The notes under the pieces were generated by a model. That model did no database searches, was not told the DNA's origin, and saw only the letters and a list, made by a program, of their open reading frames with translations. A DNA stretch of 64,000 nucleotides, from positions 1,984,001-2,048,000 of the forward strand of contig OX387202.1 of assembly GCA_947561715.1 (NCBI GenBank), in the 5' to 3' direction. The first letter of the stretch is position 1. The number at the start of each line of letters is the position of its first letter. The position numbers and the translations under genes were made by a program. This document shows positions 35,385 to 49,999 of this stretch, piece by piece. This stretch comes from Ascidia mentula. Lineage: Eukaryota > Chordata > Ascidiacea > Phlebobranchia > Ascidiidae.

Positions 35385-35998
35385 AGGGGAAAATGTGAAT
35401 TAACCAATGTTGACAATGTTGTGGAACAGAAACAGAGAAAAAAACGCTGCAGTAGAAAAGAAGAGGTGAAGAAACGATAAGAAAGGGCGAACACGTCTGC
35501 ACTACAATTATCAGGAACAACACGGGTTATCATGGATTTTGGAGTGCCCGAGATGTAACAGCAGAATTGCCTTGCAGGTGTCGATACACAAGGGGAAACC
35601 TTTTTCTTTAATTGAGTGACACAAATACACATTTATGTTAACGGACTCCAAAATAATTCTTTCGTGCCTGACAGACTTTTCAACGCGTTACAAAATCACA
35701 GTGTTTTCAAAGTCCTGTTTTGGCCGCAAGAAAATTATTGCCAGAAGATCAGTATTGCAGCAATAAAACATTCCTGGTAGCATCAGTAGTAATTTATTTA
35801 AACGTCATTGTCCCAATGGAACTCTTAAATTTTTGGATAAAACCGTGATGATGCAAAAAAATCCGATGAGACCAAGACAAACATCAATGGTCTGTGGTGA
35901 AGTCAAGCGTGGCCCCAACAGGAACCAAGTTGCGAGTCAATATCTCTGCACGGTAACATAAGGTAGTTTCCATAATTGATATCAAGTCGATAATTGAT

Positions 35999-38683
35999 AT
36001 GAGGGTAACATCGGTTGGAGTTTGTTTTATTATCTTGACTGGTTTCGCAAATGCATCAGGTAAGATTATGTGACGAAACGTCATAATGACGTCATGGTTA
36101 CAAAGGGCAGGTCTGGAAACTTAAAAAATCGCTCACGAATGACGTTGTTATCTAAGCTTTTATTATTTAACCGTAAATGTTTGGGTGACTTGCAGAATTG
36201 TATCCTTTATATGCTTACATATATTCTGAAATTTCAACAGTGACGATTTTACTAATACAGCTGTATACAACTGTAACATTGTCTGCTACCCTACTTATGT
36301 TTTCATTTGGTGCCGAGAATTAAATACTTGTAACTCTCTGTTTGTGTGTTCAACCTTGAATGTTTGCTCTTCGTTTACGTTTGTTGTTTTTCGAAAACCG
36401 ACGATGCCATAATTTATAATATATGTATGTGCGTGTATATATATATCCTATGATATGGCGTCTGGTCGATTTTACAATTAGAATATCCTAGAATCACTAG
36501 CTGTATTCACAACCACTATTTACCTGATGTGGGTAGGCGCACGATGGACCCAAGGACTTCTGCGTCCATTGGTAAACCGGGTTTTGTTTGTGATGGTAAT
36601 CAGTGCATGCCATCGCTTCACATCCACCTTTGCATACTTGTTATGTCAATAAAATTAGTCAAATCCTTCAGTTGTGCTAATTACAATTGTTGATTCAAAA
36701 CAAAGCCCATGACATGAAGTGTGAGTAATGTTGAACCCCGGCTCGTTATTTGTGGCCGACAGATATCGGTTGCTGTCTTTGAACTTCAGCGTGCAATCTA
36801 TGTGATCCCAAATAACGTGAAACCATGTAGAAATCAACTTCTTGTTGTGCAATATAATTTATCATAACAAAAACGCAAACTGCTTTACCTGATACAATTT
36901 TTTTATGCAGAGTTTAGTGGAAGCGAATTTTGGGAAAATGTAAACTTACTCGAGATCGCATTAAATAAATGCAAGTAAGTTGGTTTTAATCTTTAGTTCT
37001 ACTCGATTAATATTCAATGTCAACTTCATGGTTTAAATTTTATCGTTTTTTTTAATCTACCTGATATACCAAGTTATTTAGATTCAATTAATTTGTTGTG
37101 TATTCAGCCGTTACTTGATTTCCAGTTTTAATTCCTGCGTCACAGCTTTCTTTCATGCCCTCTAGGATTTGCAGAGATTCAACGAATCAAGAGTGTTTAA
37201 AGACAATCGCAAAGTTGGTTTTAAAACTGTCTGCTTATTTGCCTGAAAGTTTGACCGATTACATTCCGGGAGCAGTTAAGCAATATCTGGGTGAGAGAAT
37301 TGTAACAAACTTTACACCTCGTCGTAAATGAAAACACTGTAAACTGTTTGCTGTAATTTATCTGTACATTGCTATATTCTGTATATTGTTTAACGTGCAG
37401 TTTATACACTTTATACATGGCGATACAAATACCGTGCGCAAAATGTTGAATAAGTCAGCGCGAGTTTCTGAACATTTACGGAAGCTTGAAACAGAATAGA
37501 TTGTTCACAAAGGGAGAGGTTTGGTCGCACAATCAAAGCGTTTTTTTTTCTTGGACAAGTTAATTCTGTTGAAACATACCTTCACATCAGCTTAACCAAA
37601 GAGCAGCGATGAAAGTAAGCTTGGTCATTCCGTTTGGATTCACCTGGTGTGTCCCAATAGTCATGAGAGACTTATACTCAGCAAATTTATTCATTTATAC
37701 ATCCAGGAAATCTCGTTTGTATAACAGTAAGATTACTAATCGCCACAAGTTCGCACATGACAGCATCACACAACACACATATATGTCCAAGATACGAAAT
37801 ACAGCAAACACTTAATTCCCTAAAATACACAGCACAAATAATTGCAACAAAATCAAGCCACGTTTGTAAACTTGAACACGACTTTGGTGTGTTTCATTAA
37901 TTAATAAAATAACTAACCATTGTTGTTCCAGTGACCGCACTCGAACAATTACAGCTTGGAAAATGTGCAAGATGTGCAGGGTGCTCGTTAGAATGCATCT
38001 GTCACCAAAGAATGTGAGTGCATCATATGTATATTTATAATGTTTGAATTATCATTCATTTATTTTATTATGGCTCCAAAAGTTTTTAATTCGTTTCACC
38101 ACCGCAACAATACGTTTTTTTAATTCTTATGGAAGAACTTTAGCGTAGAATTGCAATGTTATAGATGGTAACGATTTATCCATTAGCACCTATAAAAATA
38201 GCTTATAAGTAACATAAGTCTAAGGCAAATCTTGAGGAAAGGAAGTAATCACTTTATATTTGCAGAAGTCGGTGTGGTAAATGCATATCTCCATGTTTAT
38301 CTTGTGGAATAAAACTGACCGAGAACTTTCTTCCTTTTTATGTAAAAATACCCCTTAATTTCATCATTAAATGTTGGGACGGTGCTGGACTTGGAGAACA
38401 GAACTGTCCCCTTGAATGCATGGAACATACTTGGTGTTTACTGTCCAAGTACGGGTGAGATAGGAAGTTGCATTGATTTAAAGCGAAGAATTTAAAAAAA
38501 GATAAATTTTATTATTGTAGAGAAGAGGAGAAATGCCACAAGAGTTTTGGAAGTTGCATGAAATGTATTGAAATGTGGATGGCGAGGGATCGATGGTTTG
38601 CCAAAATCAAAATGGAAAATCTCCTAAAAATTTTGAAGATGGTAAAGATATTGTTGGATATTTTTTTCAGACAGCAAAAGTAA
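35999..38683 (+). CDS. Unrecognised secreted cysteine-rich protein (227 aa), six exons
   Basis: Exons 35999-36059, 36911-36974, 37166-37290, 37932-38013, 38266-38454 and 38521-38683 all have good GT/AG borders and sum to 684 nt in one frame. Exon 1 encodes a signal peptide, MRVTSVGVCFIILTGFANA. The mature part begins with a helical region (FWENVNLLEIAL...KTIAKLVLKL) and continues with closely spaced cysteines (GKCARCAGCSLECICHQ, then CGKCISPCLSCG, CPLECMEHTWC and CMKCIEMW). No family is recognised. The last exon could instead splice at 38641 across a 29-nt intron to a stop at 38694. An AATAAA lies at 38756. A secreted disulphide-rich protein is inferred. Its location beside gene B may be coincidence. 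Confidence 0.65.
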
Positions 38684-38755
38684 TTTTAAAACTTAGGCTA
38701 CATGGAAAATATTTTTTTTAACCCAGCCGATTCATACCCTCTAAGGTTGTGGCCA

Positions 38756-38761
38756 AATAAA
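38756..38761 (+). promoter_or_regulatory. Polyadenylation signal
   Basis: AATAAA lies 72 nt after the stop of the cysteine-rich gene and supports its 3' end and strand. Confidence 0.5.
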
Positions 38762-38764
38762 CAA

Positions 38765-40550
38765 GCAATAATCAATCTATGTAATGTCTTGTATTCAGTT
38801 GCAAAACAGTTTATAATGCGCGTTCGCAGTTATTTCAACAACATGTGTAGAAAAACCTGTTTGTTACCCAAATTGTAAGTTTTACTCGTTGTATTTTATG
38901 AAATCCTATACCAAGTTTCTGCTTCAAATGCATGTTTGACTTTATGCGGTATAGAATATTTCAGTTTTAGCAACGGACTGTATTTTTCTGCGTGCTTGTA
39001 TTTGGGTCTATAATGTTGGTTCTGCTTTAGCGCCTGAGTCGATAACATACACGGCTTTATCGATGTATTGTATGTATTTTACGTTCATATTCATGTCCCT
39101 ATTGAAGTACATGCAAAAATGATTTGATTTAATCAGTAGCGTAGCCTTTATTTGCTGGTTGTTGTGTATTGTATTTCTTTGCTGGATTTTCGACAAACAA
39201 TTACAAGCAGCCTTTGAGCAGAATTTACATCTATACATCCAAGGTAACCGTACGACTTATTGTTTTAAAATGTTATTTTGCATCAAAATTCACTTCAAAG
39301 ACCATTGCCACATTATTTTACACAAACACTTTGACACATTGAGTAGAAACCAGGTGGCATTGCAAGCTTCGAAGAGTCGCCGGATTTGGAGTTATTTAAC
39401 TGTTGAAATTAGAAGCCTTCTGTTTTACTACTTGCACGACCACCAAATAATTGTTGTCCAATATTAACTCCATTCAGGTTCAGACTGTAGTCTGTACGTT
39501 ATCTTTTGAAACAGTCGAGTCCCTGGGATATTTTAGAGGTTCTGCCTTAGCAAGGTGATTTTCAGGTTTGCTGTCGAACCCTTTGGCAGGAGCTCAGCAA
39601 ACCAGTGCCGTCGTGGCCTTCAACTGACAATCTTTAATCCAACGTTTCATTGAAAAGTGAATTTTTGAATTAATTTTGCAGACTGATCCCTCACACAGTA
39701 TTTTTGTCGGTGCCATTTTACCTTCCCTCGCCCTCGCTGTCGTTGTTTGTACAAAATAAAAAATGCTAGTTGCATAATTGAGATATTATTAAGTAAGTAT
39801 GGACGTCACGACGCATAATGCGAGGGCTTTTGCCACAACAGCGCTGTCACTTGCCAAGATATAAGTGCTATCATCTTGTCGATTGTAGTTGCAACTTTCG
39901 TCGCAGTCTGACAACACGTATGGTTATTATATATGTAACGATAATTTTTATTCTCATTGGAACGGAAATCGAAATTAAGTATTTGCAAGTTACAAATGTC
40001 CTATAGGTTTTACTGTATCTTTCATCCGAAGTATTTTCCAATAATTCAGAACACAAGTTGATGAGGGAATTCCACCAACAGACAAGAGGGAATTTATTGA
40101 TTTTACACAACGATATTGCACAGAATATATTCACATCTTACCAACATATCTTTCCAAACTCAGCTATTACAATATGCAACACGATAGCTCGAGAGCCCCA
40201 CAAGTGGCAACAGGATGCATGCATGTTTCCACATATGAGGGCGACAACGAGCAGCCACGTTACTTTTTGTGATAAATTAAAGGAATACAATCTATGAAAC
40301 GATTTCTATGACTTAAGAAACATAAAATTTGTTTTTTTCTGAGAGGAAAATTAACATTGTGATGACGTGACCCAATGTGACGCAATAATGAACTGTTTAC
40401 TTTTCAAGTTTTTGTGACAGCAAGACTTATGTGAAGTAATTACTGAGAGCAAATGTAGAAACAGTTTCAAATAAAACTTTGTGAATTTCACTTTAAACAA
40501 CCACACATACATAAGATTTGAATACAAAACAACAGGGAAATGTACAAAGA
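38765..40550. other. No supported gene
   Basis: Several short open frames have no motif. A perfect 9-bp inverted repeat, GGTTTGCTG (39565-39573) and CAGCAAACC (39595-39603) with a 21-nt loop, is the only structure seen and may belong to a dispersed element. Confidence 0.5.
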
Positions 40551-40553
40551 TAT

Positions 40554-43398
40554 TTACATGATTGGGATGTAACTGTCAATCTTAGCACGGTGCCTCTGTG
40601 CAATGCATTCTGCAATCCATATGATATTTCTACATTCCTGCTCCTTCAGTTTAACATAGGAATAGAAGACCCCATATTGAAACTGTTGCATGAAACTGTT
40701 CACATTCAACGTCACCTGAAAGTTTCAAATAAATTTATGTGCAATTATAACCAGTTATTGTGACGGTCATAGCAACATTTTCTGGAATTTCGTAACTGTC
40801 CCCTTGCAATTTTTGCAACAATCTGCATTCCACATAAAACGTGAAACCATGCACAAATACAACTTCAACATTAATGCTCAGCTTCGTCAGAATTACATTT
40901 TTTCCCCTTTTACATCTTAAATGCAACACATTTAATTTGTAATTTTGGGACATTGTCAGACCTCAATTTTGTGACATTGTCAGCTGTAGCAGTCAATATT
41001 TATCAACATACTTTTTTAAAGATTTCCTATTAATTATAACAACAATAGAAATCAACATTCTACCTCATGTTCAAAGAATTTATCTTCCAAAGTTTTGTCT
41101 CCAGGATTGTTTCCGGTTCCTTCAAATAATGGTTTGTAATCCTGAAAGAAAAAGGTTTCAAAATATTATCGACACAGAAATGCACTCATGAGTTCATGGC
41201 ATGATTTATCATTGTATAAAAATTAATAGTCCGAAATTAAATGACATTGTAGCTAGTAAAAAATGTCAACTATCAACTACTTAAAAAAGAACAAACAACA
41301 GCAAATTGTTCAACTCACAGCATAATACTCAGCAATTCTTTTTACTGTCTCATAATCGTCTGCTTTTGACAATTCGATTAATCCATCAGGAAATAGTTTC
41401 CCTCTCCTTGGATACAACTTTGCTCTGTCTTCTTTCGACAACTCCGTCCCAAATGAGTTGATTGTTATAATTACTGATCGACGATCAGCTTCAAACTGCA
41501 AAAAACATTAAATAATTTTTGTAGAAATCTACATGAAGATTTTCATGGTATAAAAAAAATAAGTTTTTGGCAACTTTTAAATGGTGCATGTGAGCACATT
41601 AATGAATAATAATATTATATTCACGTTTTAGGTTTCAGAGTTATTTATTAGTTGCAAGTGGCAAAAAAAAACACATCAAGGTTTCTGCAAACTGAATAAA
41701 AACTTTCATTTAACACACACAAATTTATGCAGAAAATGTAAATTTTTACATACAGCCAGAATTTCACACATGACGTCCGCTGTAGCCCCGCCCTGCTCTT
41801 TGCACCAATCATAGAAAGCCTCAAGGTAAGCTTTGTACAATGTGTTACGGATGATTTCTATGTTCATTTCATTCAAATCCTCTTCAGAGATGCACTCCTT
41901 AAAGAATGGAGCTGAAAAATGCAAATAAAAAGATGTTTAGTACAACACTAACTATTACCAACGATAAATTGTTCCGGACAAAAGAAGTTTCTCCTTAAAA
42001 CCTGAAGCAGTTCGGGAATAGGGCATTGCAAACTTACTTCCATAACATTTATATTTCAAAAATGTTGGCCCCAAATAGGACCCTTTTGAATTTCAATTGT
42101 GTTTACCAAATTTTGCGGGCTGTTGCAGTTAAGAAAAGTATCATCAAGTATTATGGGCACAGAAGGAATTCACAATATAGTTTTAAGCAAGCAGTTCAAA
42201 AGCGAAAAAAAATTGAGTGTGCAACCTTATGACATTTTGAAAGAATGGTTGGTGGTCTATCAAAGTTAAGAACGTGCATATCACATTGAAATTTCTTACC
42301 TAGTGGGGAATCAACAAGGATTGCATTGTAAAGATCAGCTGTGGTGCTTGCAATTGTGACGGTCTCCATCTGATCAAATCGCCCGAGCGGGTGACATTTT
42401 GGAAGAAGTTCTGAGAGCTGTCGTTGGTGGATGGTTCCCGTGATAAGAAGAATAATGTTGTCAATCATGTAACTGTACCTGAATAATAAGTAACAAATCA
42501 GTGAGGATATACCTTTGCCTTTGCTGGCACAAAGAATATTAGCTTTTGCCTTTGCTGGCATATATATATATATGTATAGTTCACCAACAAAAACCAAATC
42601 TTACAAACTATAGTAAACATGCCAAAGCTAATATTCTGACCATTATCAGGCAAATGTTTCAAACACTGCTGTGATCGTCATCAGTGATGTGAACTGACAA
42701 ACTTTAGAAGTAATAATTTGATTTAGAAATATAAAAACTTACTTTATGAAATCAAGAAAGGTTGCCAACTCCTTGTAAGCGTGGTTTCTCACATATTCAA
42801 ACTCAACAACTAGTTTTTCTCGAAGCTTATCATCAATTACAGAGACTGTCAAAGGCGACGGCTCGTTAGCTAGAAAATGTCCATAGCCTGTGCCTTGCAG
42901 ATGCAACTTCAAATCTAAAAAGTTTGTGTTGGATATGTCACAATAAAAATAACTTGTTCTGAAAAGAAAAAAAGTTAACACAATTAAATAACAATCACAC
43001 AAAGCACATCTGCGTTAGAAATGACCATATTTCATCCTTTGGGTCAGCAAGTGTTTTGTGTATATATATTTGTGTTAACTTTTTGCCGTCAAATCACTAT
43101 TCACATTCAATTTCAAATGTTACTGTAACAACTTTGTGTAAATGTGAAAGAAGTGTTGCTGGTTAGGTGGATTCCATGAAGTCAAAATATTTTCATTGCA
43201 CAATTCACATTCTTGCATTCCATACTAGAAGTCACAATAAAAATTAAAAAAAAATAACAAACCTTCCAAAGTATCACACTGAGTCAGATGCCTGTAATCT
43301 TCTTTTGAGAGGATTCCATTCTTGAAGCCACGAACTAAACCTTCCAAGAATCCATTGTCAACATTGAACAACATTTCAGTAAAGTTAAACGACCCCAT
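40554..43398 (-). CDS. ATP6V0D1: V-type proton ATPase subunit d (V0)
   Basis: Seven exons: 43398-43263, 42914-42743, 42478-42300, 41911-41754, 41495-41319, 41141-41064 and 40715-40554. They total 1062 nt, 353 aa; vertebrate subunit d1 has 351. Subunit d caps the membrane c-ring of the V0 sector and couples it to the central stalk of the proton pump in endosomes and lysosomes. Recognisable family strings run in order: [96 protein letters not shown] and [19 protein letters not shown] before TAA. The start is the ATG that gives [16 protein letters not shown]. The gene is divergent from AHCY, with 1.26 kb between their start codons. Confidence 0.95.
42656..42684 (-). repeat. Hammerhead-like boxes in an ATP6V0D1 intron repeat
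   Basis: On the minus strand CTGATGA (42684-42678) is followed after 17 nt by GAAAC (42660-42656). The spacer pairs only weakly (CAC with GTG around AGCA). The surrounding 42600-42700 looks like a dispersed repeat. A working ribozyme is doubtful. Confidence 0.2.
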
Positions 43399-43399
43399 T

Positions 43400-44540
43400 T
43401 TGTTTCTACCTTTCGGGCTTAAACAAACAAATGAAGCTTGATATAAAAACAATATATATTGAAATTATGAGAGAAAAATACAAATAGAATATATTTTGTA
43501 CAAATCTTATTTTCTTTGAAAGATTTTTATTGCGAATGATTTTTGTGCAGATTAGCAAACATTTTTTTTTCTGTTCATAGATATATTCTACTGTATTTAA
43601 CAATATTTTCAGTCTGTAGGGTAGGACTGTTTAGGATACATGCTACTGCATAAAAAAAGGAAATTATTTAGCAAAATTTTGACTGATATATTGGATAGAG
43701 TAAAGTTACAAAAAGTTTTAAGTTAAAACAAATATTTTTTTCCGGGTTATCAAATGCATACTTTTAAAAATATTTTTCCTTCCCAATAAATTTAGAAGGT
43801 TTATAAATCAATTTTTTTTTACTAAATAATGATGATTCGAAAAGGAGATGCTATGGAATATATTTTTGACAAATTATGTATTAAAACAGTGACATTATTG
43901 TCAAACTTCATGCAAAGTTTTATAATACATAATGGCGTTTTTAATGACACAATTTGTGTAGACATAATCCAAATTCATTTTAAAAAATTACTTTTATATT
44001 TTGCATCAAATTAACAGTAAAAACGCAGGTCGGCTAAGTAACATGTATTTATTTCGGTCATATTGCTAATTGGGGCAACGATAACCTTTCAAAGTCCTTA
44101 CTTAAGCTCTTTGTCGTATATTGTTTAAACAAGCTGTCGGTCTCACAAAAATTCCCAAGCAAACTAGTAAACGTGGCGCCATAAGACTGTTAAACACGTC
44201 AGTAATTTTCTGTCTACTTAGACACAAAGGTCATTTTCCTCGACATAACTTGTCACACTTTGATAAACGAAATGTTTCGAAAACATAAAATAATTTTTTT
44301 TAAGATCAGCTGACTAATCACGCTTATCATGTGATTAAAAAATGCCAGCTCATGTGACGTCAAAAGTTTATTTTATAAAATTGTTCTAAAAAATATCAAT
44401 ACGAATTTAATTGAAAAAATTATTAAAAAATAATTAGAATAGCATGCAAGAAATTTTTTTTAATTTGAAAGAATTCCAAACAATAAATTTTCATGTATTG
44501 TCCCGAAATGAAAAAGTTCATCACGCTTGATTGAGGATAC
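43400..44540. other. Intergenic region between divergent ATP6V0D1 and AHCY
   Basis: AT-rich, without a supported coding frame. It must hold the promoters of both genes; only the AHCY TATA box could be recognised. Confidence 0.5.
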
Positions 44541-44546
44541 AGCGGG

Positions 44547-44553
44547 TATATAA
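44547..44553 (+). promoter_or_regulatory. TATA box of AHCY
   Basis: TATATAA lies 108-114 bp upstream of the AHCY start codon, a plausible distance for a short 5' untranslated region. No other core element was recognised. Confidence 0.45.
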
Positions 44554-44660
44554 ACACGAAATCTCATGTGGTCGGCCTCATTTAGTTTCTACTCATCCGT
44601 CTTGTGGTGTGTTCCTTCTCAAAAGTTTTTGCTTCTATCACATTTTATCTGCGTATAATA

Positions 44661-47063
<2,403 letters not shown>

Positions 47064-47220
47064 TGTTCTTTTGCAAATATAAGGTGTTAGTTTGGCAATT
47101 TAAATCATCAATATTTTGTGCAAATAACAGTAATTTTTTTTGCAATTCCTGGTATGCGGAGGACACTTGTGTAAATTTCTGTGCAGTCATCATGGCCCTC
47201 GTTAAAATGTAAAAAACTTC

Positions 47221-47481
47221 TTGCTTATTCCAGAAATTTCCACAGCTTTTCGCAAATGTTTCAAATACAAATTTGCTACGAACCTTCTAAATTTTGATGA
47301 TAGTGAAATGATATATTTTGATTTGTCATTGCAAACTTCGGTAAAAAGCACCAGAAAAGTGGAAGATGCTAAAAATGACATGAAAAGAAATATATTGCAC
47401 AAAGAAAAACCAGTTTTAAACAATGCAAAATATAAACAAACAAACCAAAAAGCTTTGGTCGGATTTAAACAAAGACCATGA
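47221..47481 (+). CDS. Unrecognised open frame of 87 codons
   Basis: The frame opens right at a TTATTCCAG acceptor-like site rather than at an ATG and contains NLLNFDDSEMIYFDLS, then a lysine-rich tail ending FKQRP and TGA. It lies 160 bp beyond the AHCY stop. Composition is protein-like but no family is recognised. It may be an exon of an unannotated gene, part of the AHCY 3' region, or chance. Confidence 0.2.
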   Translation: MLIPEISTAFRKCFKYKFATNLLNFDDSEMIYFDLSLQTSVKSTRKVEDAKNDMKRNILHKEKPVLNNAKYKQTNQKALVGFKQRP

Positions 47482-47779
47482 AACAAAAATTAGTTTATGA
47501 ACACTTTTTTTGTATAAACATAGTAATATAAACAAGCATATACATGAAACAGAAATGGATTATTTACTGCATGTCTTTTTGGTTATGAACACAACAAAAA
47601 AATTAGATGAGTAATAATATTTTAAACATGAATTTTGCAAGTTAAGTCACACGTTACAGTTGATTAAAACAACAACAGAACTCCTGGTCTGCCTTGAAAA
47701 TTAGTTTTGGTGCTTGCACTAAATTTTTAATATATATTTTGTTTCATGGGCCCGGTTTTAAATTTCCACTGACAACCAA

Positions 47780-49927
47780 TCATGCCTGAGAAGCTGGAAT
47801 ACTTTCACTAAAAAATGGCAGCAGCGACGTGAGAGTATTTTTGTCCGGTTTTGCAACGATTCTTTCGTGGTTCTGCAGGATATTGTTGAGCAAAAGTCTT
47901 AAATATTCCTGGAGTTTTTTGCGTCGATCCTCGACAAACTTGCTGTCCTTGTTGCCAACGACCTTCTTTGGAGGGAAATGAAAAGATTCAACCATTTGAA
48001 ATCGTTTCTGCATATGTTTGTGAAGTTCACGAAACTGGGAATATCGACGGTATACATTCCATTCCTCCGCTCCAATGCGAATGTAAACTTGGTAAACGTA
48101 GTAAGATTGAGATGGTTTTCCTTGTTTAAGAGCTGAAGGTATCCATATATTTATGAGAGCATGTGAAGCAGGAAGGCTAGTCAGAGTTTCTGAAACGTCG
48201 TCATTTTCTATTTTGTAAATTAAGTCATCCCGAGACATTGGCCCCCTCAGAGAAGTGAGTTCCTCCTTCATCGATCGCATCAGTGTTATTCCACATTGAA
48301 GACGTTTCTGCAGCCTCTCGTTAAACTCCAATAGTTCACCATGCATTTCAGCAACTTCAGTTAATTTTTGAACATAGGCCTGTGAATCGCTTTCTTCATC
48401 TTCTTGTGAGTCAGTCGGATAAAAAGACGCCTCAGATGCAATTGCCTCATGCTTACCAATTGCTTTCATGTTTTCAATGTAGTTTTTCAACTGCTTGCGG
48501 AGAACTTGAGTATTTCGTTCAGAATCAACTCTGTAAGCTTCATGTTCAGCTTCCTTATGTTGAAGTTTAACTTGCAAGTCACTCACTTTCATTCTTAACT
48601 CTGCAGACAACACCATCTCCGAATCAAGCAGTCCCCTGAGTGATTTATTTGATTCTTCAATTTCCTCTTTCCTATGCACAACAGCATTCAGTGCCTTCTG
48701 TAATTCATCACTCGATAATTTTGACTCTTTCATGGAAACCTGCTCAGTTTCTCGTTGATTTCCATGTAAAGTGTTGGTAATTGGGAGATCCCCACTACCG
48801 ACACTTACTTTTGATGAAGTTAAGATGGTTGGCTCCAATCTGACTTCCGGGATACTCTCACAACGGCTTTTAGCTACAAATGATTCAGCGGGCTTGCTAT
48901 CCTCAGGTGAGATGAGCCCTGAAACTGAGCTTGATCTTGACCAGTCATCCATGACTATGTCGTGGGGAACTTCCCTAAACTGCAATGTACTTACACCAAA
49001 AGTACTTGCAGTCACAGCAGGAGGTTTGTCCTCAATTTCAAGGTCGCATAGGGAGCGACTGAGGTCAGACTCACTTTCTTCAACAATTGAGTCTTGTTCA
49101 ACAGATACACTTGCTGTTTCTGATGCATCAGTCCGCACTGACGACATGTTGGCGCCACCCTGTGTTGTGGATGACACTGATGCTGTAAAAGAAGAGTCGT
49201 CATCTCCGAAACTTATAATCTTCGATCGCTTTTTTTTTCCAGTCCTCTTTTTTACTTTTGTCGGCAAAGACGCTTCTTTGTACGTTGAACTCTCAACAGG
49301 AGTGGCAATACCTTTGATTGGAAAACTTGAAGGGAGCATGCTTTGTAGCAAATTATTTGGTGTGATCGCTGTTGCTGACGACATAGACCCGTTTAATGCT
49401 GGGTCGTTAAATTTCAAGTTAAAATATATGGCAGATAAGCCTGCAGCCATATGAGGAAGCGTGCTGGAGAACTCTTGATCCAACATAAAAGCTTCCTCTT
49501 CATAATAAGTTCTGAGAAGATCAACATTGCCTATTATCATGTGAAAATATCTTTCTAATGAACCTTCGTTCAAGGAGCATCTGATCCAAGCCCTTCCTCT
49601 CCCAAAATCATTGGTGATGTTTACCATGTCCTCAAACCTCTTTATTTCATGTGCAGTCAAATGGAATTTGATCACTGGCCAAAAACTAACCACACCGGGA
49701 CTTGACAATGGAAAACCTCCGAGAATTTGTGATGTACCTTTCTTTAGTCTATGCTGCAGGACAGTTTCCAGTTGACTGCACAGACACGAAACCCAGCTAC
49801 TTTGTTCTGATGCTAATTGCTGTTGGTTGTTAGACAGGTGATTTTGGCACTCACGGACAGCATCCAGCAACCTGGCATGAAGAGATTCCCTTTCTTGCTT
49901 AAATGGATCCATTATTTGTGGTGGCAT
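47780..49927 (-). CDS. SNX29: Sorting nexin 29-like protein (RUN and PX domains), single exon
   Basis: One uninterrupted frame of 715 aa from ATG at 49927. An N-terminal RUN domain spans roughly residues 40-180 (LLDAVRECQNHL, RGRAWIRCSLNEGSLERYFHM, LPHMAAGLSAIYFNL). A basic KKRTGKKKRSKIISFGDDD stretch and a long serine- and acid-rich linker follow. A coiled coil begins around residue 400 (LQKALNAVVHRKEEIEESNK, SLRGLLDSEM). A C-terminal PX domain spans about 575-700 (YRRYSQFRELHKHM, FHFPPKKV, RRKKLQEYLRLLL). This order and the shared strings fit vertebrate SNX29 (about 813 aa). PX domains bind phosphoinositides, so a role in endosomal trafficking is expected. The lack of any intron is notable, because the vertebrate gene has many; retrotransposition of a processed copy is one explanation. 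Confidence 0.9.
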   Translation of the reverse strand: MPPQIMDPFKQERESLHARLLDAVRECQNHLSNNQQQLASEQSSWVSCLCSQLETVLQHRLKKGTSQILGGFPLSSPGVVSFWPVIKFHLTAHEIKRFEDMVNITNDFGRGRAWIRCSLNEGSLERYFHMIIGNVDLLRTYYEEEAFMLDQEFSSTLPHMAAGLSAIYFNLKFNDPALNGSMSSATAITPNNLLQSMLPSSFPIKGIATPVESSTYKEASLPTKVKKRTGKKKRSKIISFGDDDSSFTASVSSTTQGGANMSSVRTDASETASVSVEQDSIVEESESDLSRSLCDLEIEDKPPAVTASTFGVSTLQFREVPHDIVMDDWSRSSSVSGLISPEDSKPAESFVAKSRCESIPEVRLEPTILTSSKVSVGSGDLPITNTLHGNQRETEQVSMKESKLSSDELQKALNAVVHRKEEIEESNKSLRGLLDSEMVLSAELRMKVSDLQVKLQHKEAEHEAYRVDSERNTQVLRKQLKNYIENMKAIGKHEAIASEASFYPTDSQEDEESDSQAYVQKLTEVAEMHGELLEFNERLQKRLQCGITLMRSMKEELTSLRGPMSRDDLIYKIENDDVSETLTSLPASHALINIWIPSALKQGKPSQSYYVYQVYIRIGAEEWNVYRRYSQFRELHKHMQKRFQMVESFHFPPKKVVGNKDSKFVEDRRKKLQEYLRLLLNNILQNHERIVAKPDKNTLTSLLPFFSESIPASQA

Positions 49928-49999
49928 TGGTGCAAAAAATTAACAACACTGTAATGCATAAAAAAGTATAAATTAAACTTAAACAACAACATACATTAC

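Noticed and set aside
48771-49454. 227-codon open frame on the plus strand
   Set aside because: It is antisense to the SNX29 coding exon and shows no domain; it is a shadow of the codon bias of the real gene.
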